In this document: positions 29,767 to 42,301 of the stretch, piece after piece
Position numbering within the stretch: position 1 is the first letter of the stretch
Layout of the letters: each line of letters starts with the position of its first letter
DNA from: Rhypophila decipiens
Lineage: Eukaryota > Ascomycota > Sordariomycetes > Sordariales > Naviculisporaceae
Direction of reading: 5' to 3'
NCBI GenBank assembly: GCA_033297075.1
Contig: MU858152.1
Span: 1 to 64,000 of the forward strand
Length of the DNA: 64,000 nt
Notes under the pieces: model-generated
Told to the model about the DNA's origin: nothing
The model's database searches: none
What the model saw: the letters and a program-made list of their open reading frames with translations, nothing else
Translations under genes and position numbers: made by a program

Positions 29767-32700
29767 CTACACCAAAGGCTCATAGGTAATGTCCTTGAGT
29801 AACTCGTCCAGGTTCGATGGCTCGGTGGAGGGGTCATTCTCTTCCCATCTCGCAAGCCACTCCAAGTCTGAGTGTCGTTGGTCCTGGAGCATTACGGGTG
29901 GTGAAGGTTGGGAAGCCGGCTGTTGGCCTGCTGCATGGTTATCGGCCGGTCGCCAATTACCGTCTATAGTCCATGTTGTTGCAGATGCCTCTTGATATTC
30001 CAGCGTCCATGGTGCGCTGCTGTTACTGCTTGGTTGAGAAACAGTCGAAAAGATTGAGGAGGATGCCAGAGCGAGACCGCTCCCCGTGCTAGAATCGCCT
30101 GATGTGTCCCGTTGCAGAGGTTGGACGATGGAATGGCCGCTACTACCACCATGCTGACTGGCGGACTCGTGGCCTAGAAATGACGAGTCGGCGGACCGTT
30201 CTAGGCAGAAGTGCTCAAACATGTAGTCCAATCCTCTGGAGAGAACACGGTGCAAGGCTTGGTCAGAAATACCGGGACGCAGTAAAAGCCCACTAGCTCG
30301 AATCTCGTCCTGAAGTATGGATACACCTTGCCGCTGGCTGAACTCTCGCATAAGACAAAAGTCCTTTGACTGGTCCGAGTCAATGTAGATGGACAAGGGT
30401 CGGGGCTCGGTGGGAAATAGAATATCCCACATGGCAAACCACTGGTTCTCGAGGGTGCCCTTCGACTTTTTCAACAGCTGTTTGCTCTGTGTCTGAGAGA
30501 TACCTTCCAGCTTAGCTTCCCTGGTACACGAGGCGGCTATGACGTGATGGTCATATACTGGCTCTGTTTCGAAAATGGCAAAACACCGGTGGCAGTAGAA
30601 GGTAGGGGTATGCCGTCTAGCCAAATGCTGTTTGACGTAGCTTACAGTCGTGGTTCTCCTAAAGAAACACTCCCAATGCTTTGAGGGGTCCAGCTTCCAG
30701 AAGGGACAAGCGAGGAAGCGTCGCCTTGATGGAACTTCCTTGGGCTGTTGGGCTTTTAACCTCTTCCCCCCGGGTTGGTCTCGTTCGTGATCATCATCAC
30801 CATCACGCTGCCGTTTTTGTGGAGCTTGCCGCGACGGACGCAAAAGGACACGACGGGTGGGTAGACTTTCCTGGCTGCTACACTGCCTTTGTGTGTCGCC
30901 TGTCCCGTTGTGGTCTGGATTGGTGCCTTCTGTCACCCCTGCTTGGTATTCTAGCAACAGGCGACGGGTAATGCGTCTGAAAAAGTGAAAGCCCGGACTC
31001 GTCCAATTTGGGTCCTCGAGAACAACACCCGAGTTACTCTGAATGGAGAGCATATCCGGGTCTAAGGATGATCCCGTCGGAGACAACGAGCTGTCAAGAA
31101 AGCACTCCCTGGCCGTCTCGGCAGCGCCAGCCTCTGAGGCAGGGGATTGGCGTGGACCGCATGAGACACGACTGCGGCACTCGTGAAGAACATGACGGCC
31201 TGCGGCTAGGTCAGAGTGAATGTTGGCCAACCCAGTTCGCCAAAGTAGCCATGGAACCGAAAGGCCGCCAGTCAAATCGTGATTGACACAGTGCGACCGC
31301 TCGTCGGGATCTACCAGCTTGTGCCAGCAAAAGACGTTGCCCTGCTTGCGCACCAACTCCAGGCGTACGCGTGAACCGTGCAGAAGAACAGATTCATTGA
31401 CAATGCTAGTCTCCTGGGCATCGACTAGAGCGAGAAGAACTTCGAAAGGCAGCTCAATCCCAGAGCATAAGTTGTCGGGCCTGCGTGCCGTGGGAAAGCC
31501 CTGAACGAAGGTAGGAGCTATGAGACTACCGATCAGTCTGCTCCACGTCTTTTCGTTGGGTCTATCGGGATCCAGTGCCGGTGCTTCGACAATCTCGATA
31601 TCAAACCTGGTGAGTTGGGACACTTTATCTTTGCTTTGCCTCGGCCCTTGTGGTTTCTCCTTTTTTCGATCCTCGAGGACATGTTGTGCAGGGTGGTTCC
31701 CGTCATAGGTCTCGGTCACTCCGAGCCGAGGAGTTGTGTAGATGACCGAGTTGACAGTGGGGGGAAAGAGCGCAGCAGCTAGCCAGGCCAGTTGCTCACC
31801 ACACTCAGCAACTGAGTAGGCCGGTCCAATTATCATGATGAGTAGCCAGGATTTGTCGATGCGCGCAATCAGTTGCGTCTTATCCTGAAGGACCCCTGGA
31901 CATAGACCGGCGTTAGACGAATGAAAGAGTTCAGCAAGTATGGAACGTGCGTACCGGAATGCCACCCTGAACCACCTACAGTTGCACCATCAATGACACG
32001 CTGCAGGAGCATCAGTATTTCTGGCCCACTGACAGGCCAAGTCTGATTGAAGTACTCACGAACAGTGGCTATCTGCCCCTGCTCTAAAGCACCCGTTGCG
32101 GTGAAGATCTCGGAGATTTGAGACAATGTCGACGGGGTTGCATAGCCGCTTGTGCTTCGTTGCGAGAGGCAAGCTTCCAGCCCCGGCCACGGAAGCCTGA
32201 ACTCGGCCCAGTTTCGACGAGGCATATTTTTCTTGCTGATGATACCCCTGGGCAGTCGGGTAAGGATTCGGTTTCGGATATCCTGGACCATTGTACGAGG
32301 TTGATTCTCCTCCCAGTGGAAGCAACACTCTTTTCGAAGATTGGCGATAAACCACTTGTAGGCAAAGCTGTCCAGAATAATGCTGTTGTACGCAGGCAGT
32401 TTGGCGTTATCCACTAGCTTGGCATATTCACCATCGTCGCTCTCCTCCCCGCCGTCGCTGTCATTTTCCATACCTTGGAAAAGCTCTTCGGGCAGGACTT
32501 CGGGCTCGGCCATCCCGGCCTTGCTGTTCCAGAGTGTGATCTTGTCCCCAAGAGACATTTTGTCTGGGTCCTGTTTCCCAGATATTTCATCAACAACGCC
32601 ATTTCCATGAAGAATGAGGTCTTCTAACTGGGTAGCAATCTCCCTGAAACTTGGTTAGCCAGAGGTGACCGGTTCTGCATCTTGATGAGTGTGACGAACT

Positions 32701-33575
32701 TACAGATGGCGCTTGTGAATGAAATACATCATCTCTCTCTTGCCATCCTCGGCGAGCCTGATAGCAAATGCCTTGACAAGTTCCGGAAGCGAGTCGAAGA
32801 GAACCGACCGATCCTTGAGGGCCAGAGCATCTCCCAACTGGCTGTATATGTTTTGGACAAGATCAGCCACATGGCGTTTTGCATAGGCAGGGGCTATGGT
32901 CGTTGCCGTCGAGTACATGGTCCGAGAATCCTCGACGTCTGTGTCCTCCCGATGATGCTTCTGTGCATTTGCAACCGATGAACTCTTCAGCTTTGGTGCC
33001 GATGCATATCCAGAGTCTGTAAAGACTATGTCATCTTCCCTTACAAGCGTCGTTTCCCTCGATCCACCGATCGGAAAGTCGTGTTGCTGAGTACCCACGG
33101 CCCTAAGGTCAAGGCTTGACCTGTTGTAGAACTCTTCACCAGCTCTATTGTTCGCGGTCAGTGTTTCGGTCTGGTGGCCGAAGTCCAGCCATTGGGTTCT
33201 TTCGCGGAAAGGTTGACCATGCCAGCTGTCATCGGAGGGCGGCGTAGGGATGTGAGTGAATGCCGGTAACTGAGGTTGGTAGATGCCGGCCTTCAAGTCT
33301 TGAGGTTCACGCTTGGACTCATTGAAGAGAAATTCAAGAAACCCCCGGGGCATCCCAGCGGGAGGTGTTTTATCCATACCATTGCTGCCAAACACCGGGA
33401 CCGACAAAAGGCCGTCCACTTCAGACTGGCCATTTTCGCTCTTCTTGTCAGGGCATTCCGCGTCTGGGTTCCGCGGATAGCCAGAAGATACCGTCTTCTC
33501 AACCTCTTCACGGGTGGGAAGTGAGATGGGGATAAATGGGCTTCCGCCTTCCCATGATTTCCCAGGGTTCGTCAT
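29767..33575 (-). CDS. large fungal C2H2-like zinc-finger protein
   Basis: Three exons (33575..32704, 32643..31955, 31895..29767; introns 60 and 59 nt) encode 1,229 residues. The N-terminal third is polar and low in structure, ending in a helical stretch (ADLVQNIYSQLGDALAL) seen in many fungal proteins of this type. Around residue 910 come paired degenerate fingers: ACPFWKLDPSKHWEC, a KQHLARRHTPTFYCHRCF bridge and a second C/H set (YDHHVIAASC). Then follows an E..RWF.MWDILFP-like segment (here NQWFAMWDILFP). The last 200 residues are Ser-rich, and a KRQRDGDDDH-type basic/acidic stretch precedes the fingers. It is likely a nuclear or nucleic-acid-binding regulator by inference. The exact role is unknown. 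Confidence 0.8.
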
Positions 33576-35020
33576 AGATGCAAAGCTTGGAAGGATGGTT
33601 AGCTTTTCAGCTGGGGCCTGGTTTCAAGATCGCACTGAGGCAGTATTGTTGAACCCTGAGAGTATGCTTATGAACAAACCAAACCATGAAGCCTTTGACA
33701 TGCTGAGCTTTCCGAGCAAATGCATCAAAGCCTGCTGATCTCCAGAAAGTGTCGGAAAGTGGCGAGACGTGAAGCGGGGTTCAGTCCCAGGCAGCAGAGG
33801 CCGCAGGCTAAATGTGTGTCGTTCTATTTTGCGGCAGGTACGCTGCCCGGTCCAAAGTCTTTTCCCGGTAACCAATCATACAAAACAACACAGTTGTGGT
33901 CTTGGGATTCCGTCCAGCGAATGTGGCTTTCCACCAAGTGTCTCCGCCACAATGACCTGCCCACACTCTCTTGCCTATCGCTATCTATCGCACCCTCTAC
34001 GTTGATCGCGTCCCCTTTTGTTTTGTGTACTCAAGTAAGCGTGGCGTCAAGTTAGCTGTGTTGTACCGACTCTCCAAAAATGTAATCCAATGTATAAAAA
34101 TCTGGACATAGAAACCCGTAAAGGCCTTGTAGCCTTGTTAGTGGACTTGAAAAACTCAGATTTAACAAATCCTAAGGAGTGTTCTGTCTCTCTTCGGCGT
34201 TCCTAGTATTTACTTGACATACCGCCTTCTTCTCAACCCTAGGTAGTTAGCGGGTTTGTTCTTGCTATGGCCAAAAACCCGACTGTTCCGGGTCCCGTTG
34301 TGACACCAAAAACAAGGTCAGAAAGCCTGTCTTTTCGGTAACACTCTTTCATCTACCGCAAAATCACAGCTAATGTACCCTGAGATTTAGACAAAAGGAT
34401 GCCTCTCGAGCTATGCTGGACTTGTACATTGCCGGCACTCCCAATGTCCCAGAGCGCCTCGCCTTCCCAAGCCCCGGTGATAATCGAAAGAAATTCATAG
34501 CAAAGAAGCGAGACGAAACGAAGATACTCTTGGCGGAGTGGCAGACCACGTGGGAGAATGGCAGCAATTAATCTATGTCATAGATTGCTCGTCTCTGGCA
34601 CCAGATATATTACATTGCAAAACCAGCCTACAATTATTCTTAGGTGGGGTCGGAAGAGATTTGAGGCGATTCTTGACTTTGCATATGGACAAAACTGAGA
34701 AATCTACTTCCCACTCATTTCCAGGACCGAAGAAAAGAGAGATGTTGTTCACATTGGCACATGATAGTCTCCTATGATGTTTCTAGGGAAAGGATTCACT
34801 GCAATTACACATAACAGCTATGGACAATTGGAGGAATCCGTCATCAGTCCTCCGTAGTCTGACCGTCTTTGACGAAGGTGATGATTCGGTTTCGTTAGAT
34901 CATCATACAGAGCCTTGGCTTCCCACCTTTTCTTCAAATTAGTACGAAATGAGGACCGAGGAAAAGAGGTGCTGATTTGTCTTCGTTGCAGGTTATTTCA
35001 TTCATTAATCTATCTAACGT

Positions 35021-35090
35021 ACTCCAAGTTCTTTTTTTTCTTGTTCGCGCGACTCGCTTATCATGCACGTTACTCCAAGTTCTTTTTTTT
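35021..35090 (+). repeat. 19-bp direct repeat pair
   Basis: The word ACTCCAAGTTCTTTTTTTT occurs at 35021-35039 and 35072-35090, 51 bp apart, each preceded by an ACGT-like word. Function unknown. Confidence 0.8.
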
Positions 35091-35791
35091 ATCGGCGGAA
35101 AAGAATGAAGCAATATCCGTACCTTCACAAACCGTGATGATGTTCAGGCATGTTTGAGCGACATCTAAAATTTCCTAAAGCGGAAGCAAGCTCTCCTGGC
35201 CCCTGCCTGCCGCCAAGACTGACTCCTGGACGGGCCATTCCGCTGGATGGATGAGCTTGGCTGCGTTCTGAAACAGGGGTGCCGCCCGTACCCCTGAAAC
35301 GAGCATTGTGGGCTGCACTAACGGAATTGCTCAAAGATTGCACCTGCTGATGTTAACACATCTCGAATTTGCACAGCCCCCGTTCAAATGATCGTCCCGG
35401 GTTTCGTCCTTTCCCAAGAAGGACAACGACGAGGACCGGAACAAAGGATCATTTTCTTCTCTTTCATCCTTTCTTGTTTCCCTTGTTGGCGTGTACGCGT
35501 GATGGCTCGGATTGTGTTAATTATAGTAGATGTAACTTCTAGATGTCTTGATGGGATGATGGTCACGAATGGTCTAGACTTTCAGGGTCCATTCGAGCTA
35601 GGAAGCCAAGAGACTCAAGCTTTGATCGAACTTTTTGTCGCCGATACACATACAACGGCTAACAGGATTACCGTTACTTGGCTCTTGGAGTCTTGGAAAC
35701 CACTTCAATCGCAGGTCTGAACCCTCTGATCGATCTGATGTGTCTGTATCCGTAACTCGCGTAGAATACGGATGACACAGGCCCTTTCCCT

Positions 35792-35811
35792 GATGCGATG
35801 CGATGCGATGC
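35792..35811 (+). repeat. GATGC microsatellite
   Basis: Four perfect tandem copies of GATGC in non-coding sequence. Confidence 0.85.
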
Positions 35812-36838
35812 CGTTGATCTCAGACAGGCAGACGGCAATTGCATTCGTCCCCGGGTTTTCTTGGCGATCATTTCGCTGCCCAACCTGGTCGGCCACTGCA
35901 CTTTTAATTTTCGAGCCAGTCGACTTCTTAGTGGCGTCTAATACGAAGACTGTGGGCCCCGAGCTCTGATGAGAATGCAACTGTCCAGGACTTCATGATG
36001 ATTTGACAAATTGATCGACATCCCGTCTTCATCAGCATTACTTTGCTGCAGAAAATAAATAGAATAGCTTACAAATTTTGGCGCATAACATACCACCTCT
36101 CTTCATGCCAATTTCTCACGCTTCAACTCGATCCACGTGTCCAACCACTGCTGAAAGGAATCAGCAGCGCCTGCCACTGGCAGTCGACCAACCTGAATTC
36201 GGCGTGGTTAGCTCTTGGCAGCTTCGCGGGGGATGGGGTCCAGAACGGCCTTTGGTTTTTGGCTCCAAAGATTTTGTTCAACTGGAAACATTTTGGCTCT
36301 TTCCCCCTAGCACTTGTTTCAGCCAGCCCCCACCAATGCTGGCCAAGTGTTTGGATTTGTCTCTTTCCTTCGGTGCTTTCTCACGCGCCTTCTGCTGACA
36401 CGTCCTGCACTGACCCAGGGAGAACCGCTGACAGTTCCTGTTGGCAAGGGGCAAAACCAAAGGCAGGGGGCAGGGTGACATCGTGACTTGTGGCAGGGGT
36501 GAAAAATAGAAAGAACAAAGGGGATCCCGCGAGCTTTCAACGTCTCTTGTCCTCTTTTTTTTTTTTTTTTCTTGTCCCAACTTGCATTGAACTTCATTCT
36601 CCCAATTGGAATTTTTGGCCTCTCGAATATCGGTGATACCCTCTCCCGCCTGTCGTTCTTTAGCAATTCTATTGTTCTCGTCGCTCTCTACTTTTCCACC
36701 TAGTCGATTTACCAATATCTCATTATCCAATCGGTGTCGCGTGCAAGCTGGATTGCGTTGGTCGCGATCTTGAACTTGGCCATCGAGGTACCCATTTTCC
36801 CGAGGTTTCACCAACATCACCACCACAACGAGCCAATC

Positions 36839-38402
36839 ATGGCCGAAGACGGTCATCATGCACCCTCTCCGGTGAGCGAGCCTGTGCCAGTGCCGGGCCA
36901 GACAAACGGCGGAGGGAAACCGGGCGGCATCAACACCAACCTGCCCCATTTCGACGAGGCCTCGCTTACATCCCCTCGGGTCAATACCCCGAACCCATTC
37001 AGCCGAAAGAACACTTCTTTGGATCTGGATGATTATTTCAGTGGCCCTCGCGATATGCAGAAGCACTCGAAATGGCCCATCTTCTTGCAGCTGCATGGTA
37101 GTATCTTGCCCAAGATGATTCTTCCGTTGCTTTGGATGGGTGCCTGGGCTTCGGCGATATGGGCGATTCACGAATTTCACGGCCATGTTGATATCGACAG
37201 CATTCTCCTGACTGTATTGGGTTTCGTCGTCGGTTTGGGTCTCTCCTTTCGAAGTTCCACGGCATATGAGAGATACAATGAAGGGCGCCGTTACTGGGCT
37301 CAGCTTGTACTCACCTCGCAAAATCTCGGCCGTGTCTATTGGGTTCACTCCAAGGAGCGCGAAGGCGAGGAGGGAAAGAAGGACCTGCTGGCCAAGCTGT
37401 AAGCTTTTTGCCTTTCGCAACCTCTCATGAGAGTAACATTAACAAAGTGCTAACTACCTTCCTTCGAACAGCACTGCCCTCAATCTTCTTGTAGCATTTG
37501 CGACATCCTTGAAGCACAAGCTCCGCTATGAGCCTTACACCTGCTATGATGACATTCAGAGCTTGGTTGGCCACCTCGACACCTTCGCCCAGCGCGCGAC
37601 CCGCGAAGAGCCCGACGATTCACTCAAGCAACTCAAGAAGCCCAACTTCTTCAAGGCCGTCGGCGAGTATCTTGGCGTATCTTTCGCTGCAAGCAACCCT
37701 CGCAAGATGATCAAGAAGGCCAGCCGCCCGCTCGGCAACCTGCCCCTGGAAATCCTGTCATACCTCGCCAGCTACACGGATGAACTTGTAGCAAATGGAC
37801 AGCTTCCTGTTCCCATGCAGCAGACTCTTGCCTACAACAATTTGGCCGCGCTGAACGACGTCCTCAGCGGCACCGACCGTGTTTGCAACACGCCGCTCCC
37901 CATCGCCTACTCTATCGCCATCGGCCAGATCACCTGGGTTTATATTATGGTCCTCCCCTTCCAACTGCTCTCCCGACTCGATCCAACCTTTATCATGATC
38001 CCTGCGACGGTGGTGGCTTCGTATATCATTCTGGCCTTCCTGTTCATTGGACGTGAGATTGAGAACCCCTTCGGAACGGACGTCAACGACCTGCCCCTGG
38101 AGGCATTCTGCGCACAGATCGCCGCGGACCTGGACGTGATCGCCAGCCGCCGGAAGCCCAAGACCAGCGAGTGGGTTGAGTCAGTCGAGAACCGCGTCAT
38201 GTGGCCCATGTCCAACTCGGGCTGGCATGTCTGGATGCACAGAGGCGAGGACAAGATTCGCGAGGCTGTGGCCAGCAAGATCGAGACGCATCTGGAGAAG
38301 AAGAAGGAGTTGGACCACCTGGCTGAGCACGCTGGCATCCTGGGCAAAGTCCATTCCCACAGGGAGAAGGTGACAGTCAAGAGCGCCGAAGAGGCCGTAT
38401 GA
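36839..38402 (+). CDS. bestrophin-family anion channel-like protein
   Basis: Two exons (36839..37398 and 37472..38402) over a 73-nt intron (GTAAGC..GAACAG, branch GCTAAC) encode 496 residues. The Bestrophin/UPF0187 core is clear: KWPIFLQLHGSILPKMILPLL, a LGLSFRSSTAYERYNEGRRYW segment (family hallmark), a middle helix region with LPLEILSYLASY, ITWVYIMVLPFQLL, then IGREIENPFGTDVNDLPLE, the conserved acidic NPFG-D motif. Four membrane segments are expected. Fungal and bacterial homologues form pentameric channels in the plasma or organelle membrane. The start ATG sits in a good context (AATCATGGCC), and the preceding open codons are probably 5' UTR. An acidic or His-rich N terminus is specific to fungi. 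Confidence 0.92.
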
Positions 38403-39178
38403 ACGAGTAATTATCACCGTCCGGTGAACGGATGAAACACGGTATATCGTGCATCGACTTGCGACAAAGCAAAACAAACAAAGGGAAAAGGGAAAAGGGA
38501 GGTTTGATATGCAAGCAATGGCACATGGCCTGCATCCGGTTTTGTTTATTTCTATCATTCTGGATTATTTTGGGTTATTGCGACGGATATCCTCTGGTTT
38601 GGGAGTTTGTGTAAATCATCTTCGAAAGACGCTGGAAGCATTTTATTGCAACTTGAAAACAAGTAGCCCCTTTTCTGGAGCATTTTCTCCGTTCGAAATC
38701 CTGGTTCTCGGATTTGTTGACCGTGCCGCTTTCAGCTCGCCCGGGAAACGGGGCCAATGACCAAAATGGACGCCCGGGGCTGCTAGCTCAAGCTGCTGTG
38801 AGCGCCGCCTCATCAAGCCCTTATCGCCCAGGTAGTTCTACTCCGTAATTGCAATTAATAGTGCTTATTCTTGCCGCTGCCCTGGCTCCCTTGTGGGTCC
38901 GGAAATCAATATTCGAGAACTGAGCAAGCCTAGACCATTATTTGCTGGGTGATCCATGGATGGAATCCCTGGCAGACAAATCGCCAAACTGGGGTTGCAA
39001 ATACACAATGATGTTTTATAACAGCTCAATGAGCTGCATCAAGAGACTCTTTTCCTCTTCCCTTTCTCGTTCCCTCCCACGTCATCTGCTTTCTGTCATT
39101 CTTTGTCGTCACTCATTTAGTTGTTTCCTCGGAAACTAGCCACTCATTTTAACCAATCCCAAAATCCTTCTCCCGAAC
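38403..39178. other. intergenic, no gene seen
   Basis: 776 bp between the bestrophin gene and the Ser-rich secreted protein. A pyrimidine-rich stretch (about 39040-39075) precedes the latter and may belong to its promoter. Confidence 0.55.
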
Positions 39179-40672
39179 ATGAGGGCTTCCGGACTCGGCA
39201 GCTGGGCCGTTCTAGCCGCAGTTGCTGCCGCCAGATGTGGCCGGCCCCCGGTGACCTCGGCCGCAAGCTCCGGCCTACCGGTAGTCAGCTCCTCGTCGAT
39301 TGCGAGCAGCGAGATGCCACCCAGCAGCTCGGCCGTCAGCAGCTCGGTCGTCTCTAGCTCGATTCCTTCTAGCAGCTCGGTCGTCATCAGTTCCGTTGCT
39401 TCGAGCTCGATTCCCTCTAGCAGCTCGGCCGTCGTCAGCTCCGTTGTCTCCAGTTTGGTCCCCTCCAGCAGCTCGGTCGTCATCAGTTCCTTTATCTCGA
39501 GCTTGATCCCCTCCAGCTCGGCGCCTACGTCTTCCACCCCCGTCAGCTCATCGTCGAGTGTCATCGAAACGTGCGGTGGCAATCAATGCTTTGCAGCCGT
39601 CACCGCCGAGCCAGCCATCGGCGAGAGCTTCTGTTCTTCCTGGTTGTCCCAAACACCCGAGACCACTGTCATCACCGAGACGGCCACTGCCACCTCGACC
39701 CATACTAGTTTGGAGACTGCGACCACTCTCTTGACCCTGACTACAGCGACAACCACCGTGTAATGATATCCCGCACATTGACTCGTCCTGTCCCGGCCTT
39801 ACTAACATGAACCATATATAGGATCACTGGTTCGACCACGCACTTCTTGAAGCGCCTCGCTGCCTCCTCTGTCGCCCAAATCTCCTCGGCTCCTGCTCCG
39901 TCGGCGACTATCCTCAGCCAGTGCGCCTCTGACAATGACCGGGTCAGCAGCGCCTGCAGCTGCTACCTCTCCACCACATCCACCGTAACTGTTTACGAGA
40001 CGGCCACCTCGACAGTGGTTGCCGAAGTCGCGGTATGTCGCTCTGCTATTCTAGTCCCTCATCCAAAATGGATTCTCACTGACACTCGTGATATCCACAC
40101 AGAGCACCGTAATCGCGCCCTCCACCACCAAAGTGATTGCCACCGTCGAAGCTCTAGCAACTCAGACCGTCCAAGCCCAGCCTATCGTCAACGCCGGCCT
40201 CGAAAGCTACTTGGCCAGTGGCAACCTTCTCCCCTGGACAGATAGCGTGTCTAGCACCGGCGGACAAATGCAAATCATCAACGGCGTCAATCCTTGTTCA
40301 AGCAACAACGGCGTGGTCGAGTGCGCCGGTGGGCAGGTCGTCGTCCGCGCGTATCCCCCAAACACAGCCGCGCGCTACGTGTCCCTCAAGCAGACCTTCC
40401 TTGCAAAGCCCTCGCGCACTTATAGTCTGAGCTTCCTGTACCGGTGTCTCAACTACGATGCCAACACCAAGATCGAGGTGTGGTATGCTGGGCAGCGCGT
40501 GGGCTCGACGGCCAACTGCTTCAACTCTGCCGCGTTCTTCAGACCCACGGGCGGTATCCAGTTCACTACGGACGCAACCGGCCGCGGCGAGATCGAGATT
40601 CGATTCGTATCCAGTGGGGCCACCCCGTACTTGTACTTTTACGCTGATGACTTCAAGGCGACGCTTGTCTAA
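39179..40672 (+). CDS. Ser/Thr-rich secreted protein with a C-terminal lectin-like domain
   Basis: Three exons (39179..39759, 39822..40032, 40103..40672; introns 62 and 70 nt) encode 453 residues. A signal peptide (MRASGLGSWAVLAAVAAA) is followed by about 100 residues of imperfect Ser-rich repeats (SSSIPSSSSVVISSVASS and variants), probably densely O-glycosylated. Next come Thr-rich spacers with a few cysteines and a C-terminal domain of about 150 residues. That domain (NAGLESYLASGNLLPW, a buried C..C pair, FVSSGATPYLYFYADDF at the end) looks like a CBM4/9-type jelly roll. By layout it is an extracellular or wall-associated adhesin-like protein. Carbohydrate binding is inferred. Confidence 0.82.
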
Positions 40673-41109
40673 GAAGGTCATGTGAAACTCAGCACGAAGG
40701 ACAAGTTGGCTTGACATTCTTACATATACATAGACCACTCTGATGCATATAGCCCCAAGGTAGACTACATAATAGATGGGCCAGGCTGAGCTTTGAGCAG
40801 TGTGATCTAAATGATGGAAGTATGTCGTGTCTAATGAATCGATTCAATATTATCGAAGAGTTAGGATGTACCACATGAGGATTTACCATTCCCAATCAGC
40901 ACCATCGAAAACACAGTACATTGCAAGTCTCTGTCTCCAAACAGAAATTGCTACAAGTAGCTGCATTTACTGGCTGGCTGGGCTGGCTCTCCCATTTTCC
41001 ATATCGCAGTGGATCGAAGTCGTTATCCACCTTCCACCCAGAGCTTTAACTAGCTCCGGCCCAAGTAACAGTCTCTCCCTCGGCTCTCATTGAGAGTAGA
41101 AGAGAGGCT
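40673..41109. other. convergent intergenic region, no gene seen
   Basis: 437 bp between two convergent genes, expected to hold both 3' UTRs. Nothing else was recognised. Confidence 0.6.
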
Positions 41110-41759
41110 TTATTTCTTCTTCTTCAAGTATTCCTCCTCCTCTGCTTGCAGTTGGGCGTCGATCTTTGCCCCGCGGGAGGGTTCGTTTCCGTGGCTTTTG
41201 GCCTGATCACCGAAACACGTTTGTCAGTTGATGTTTCAAAGTCAGATTCGGCCTCAAGCTTCTCTCAGGGTATCCTCCCCCCCAATCCACGTAGATCATA
41301 GCAGGCAGACACCGAGTCCGCGATCCAGATGCAAACACAAACATGACAAGTGGACGGCCAATATGCGCCCTACCAACTAGGTTGATCAAATAAGCAACGG
41401 AAAGGCGCTTACCGGCAGAGTGGGATCTTGTTTGCGCAGCTCATCCTCCTGGTCTCGTGAGTTGGAGTTGGAGCCTGAATTGTCGGCAGAGTCGTGTTCT
41501 GCGGCTGCGAGTCTGTTTGCGATGGAACGTTGGTCCTCTTTGTGCTCGAAAAATGCATTGTCAGCGTTCTGGAACCTTGTAAAGATGGGAATATAGGAGA
41601 GAGTGAGAATGACAATGGGAAACACCCACTTGAATCATTGAGGTTGTGGGAGTTGGCCTTTCCCTCGTGGAAGGGCTCAGCATTGGAACCCTCGGAGGCC
41701 TTCTTGGTCCGCTGGTCGCCCGCTTCGTATACTTGGGGGTTTCCGACGTTGGAGTTCAT
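41110..41759 (-). CDS. small hydrophilic conserved fungal protein
   Basis: The first exon starts at 41759 (MNSNVGNPQVYEAGDQRTKK) and runs to about 41640. The second ends at 41413 with QDPTLP. The last is 41202..41110, reading AKSHGNEPSRGAKIDAQLQ and ending in KKKK. The 210-nt intron 41412..41203 is phase 0. The first junction is unresolved: candidate donors GTGGGT and GTGTTT lie at about 41639-41634, and only the weaker one keeps frame with the AAG acceptor. The product is about 110-120 residues, charged, without membrane or signal segments. The GDQR, HEGK, PTLP..HGNEPS..GAKID..L pattern is one I associate with a small protein widespread in ascomycetes, but I cannot give it a function. Confidence 0.65.
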
Positions 41760-42207
41760 TGTGACTGTTGTTTAGATGCGTTGGGAGTTGTTTTGTTGGT
41801 GGATTGTTTACGAGAGTGCAGCCAAATCGGTTTGTCAATAAGTAGGATGGTTGTCGGAATGATTGAAAGAAGGGAGCGGTTCAAGGTATCGATGGTATTT
41901 TTGACATATTTAACTGCACGCTCGGGACGTAACACAAGACGTCATCACGACCCACAACTAAGGAAAGATGAACGATTTCGATGGTGGTCCGATTAGATTT
42001 TATGGTGAAGTAATGGTGCAGATGCAGCGGCAGTTCCTGCATTGGCGGTGGGCCGGTTGCGGTGATCGTCGGGAATACGTCATGGACGGACATCTCACAT
42101 TGAGATCAATTCTTTGGTCCGATACCCGTAGAAAGTCTGTTCTTGTTGCCAAAAGTGGAGTATATAAGACCCCAAAAGAGGATCTCGAAACATCGGATGA
42201 AATAATC
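41760..42207. other. intergenic, no gene seen
   Basis: 448 bp between the small conserved protein and tRNA-Arg. It holds the promoters of both divergent genes. Confidence 0.55.
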
Positions 42208-42294
42208 GGTCGGGTGGCGAAATGGTATCGTGTGGTCCTCCTAATCAATGGGAGGTCAAGACTGAGGTTGTGGGTTCGAGTCCCATCTCGATCG
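42208..42294 (+). tRNA. tRNA-Arg(CCU), intron-containing
   Basis: The acceptor stem GGTCGGG pairs with CTCGATC, with two G-T wobbles. The D arm is GCGAAATGGTATCGT. The anticodon stem TGGTC/GACTG encloses CT-CCT-A, followed by a 15-nt intron after position 37. The variable loop AGGTT and T arm GTGGGTTCGAGTCCCAT complete the fold. Confidence 0.9.
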
Positions 42295-42301
42295 TTTTTT
42301 T
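42295..42301 (+). terminator. Pol III terminator of tRNA-Arg
   Basis: Seven consecutive T directly after the discriminator base. Confidence 0.9.

Larger units (their letters stand above)
33576..36838. other. gene-poor stretch of 3.3 kb
   Basis: The longest gene-free stretch in the window, between the zinc-finger gene start and the bestrophin gene. It holds a pair of 19-bp direct repeats, a GATGC microsatellite and a T16 tract (36555-36570) about 270 bp before the bestrophin start. Frames antisense to the bestrophin gene reach into it but look like shadows. Confidence 0.55.

Noticed and set aside
36278..37420. A 380-residue minus-strand frame antisense to the bestrophin gene
   Set aside because: It includes the T16 tract read as poly-Lys and shadows the first bestrophin exon. 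No domain, no splice signals and no plausible start context.
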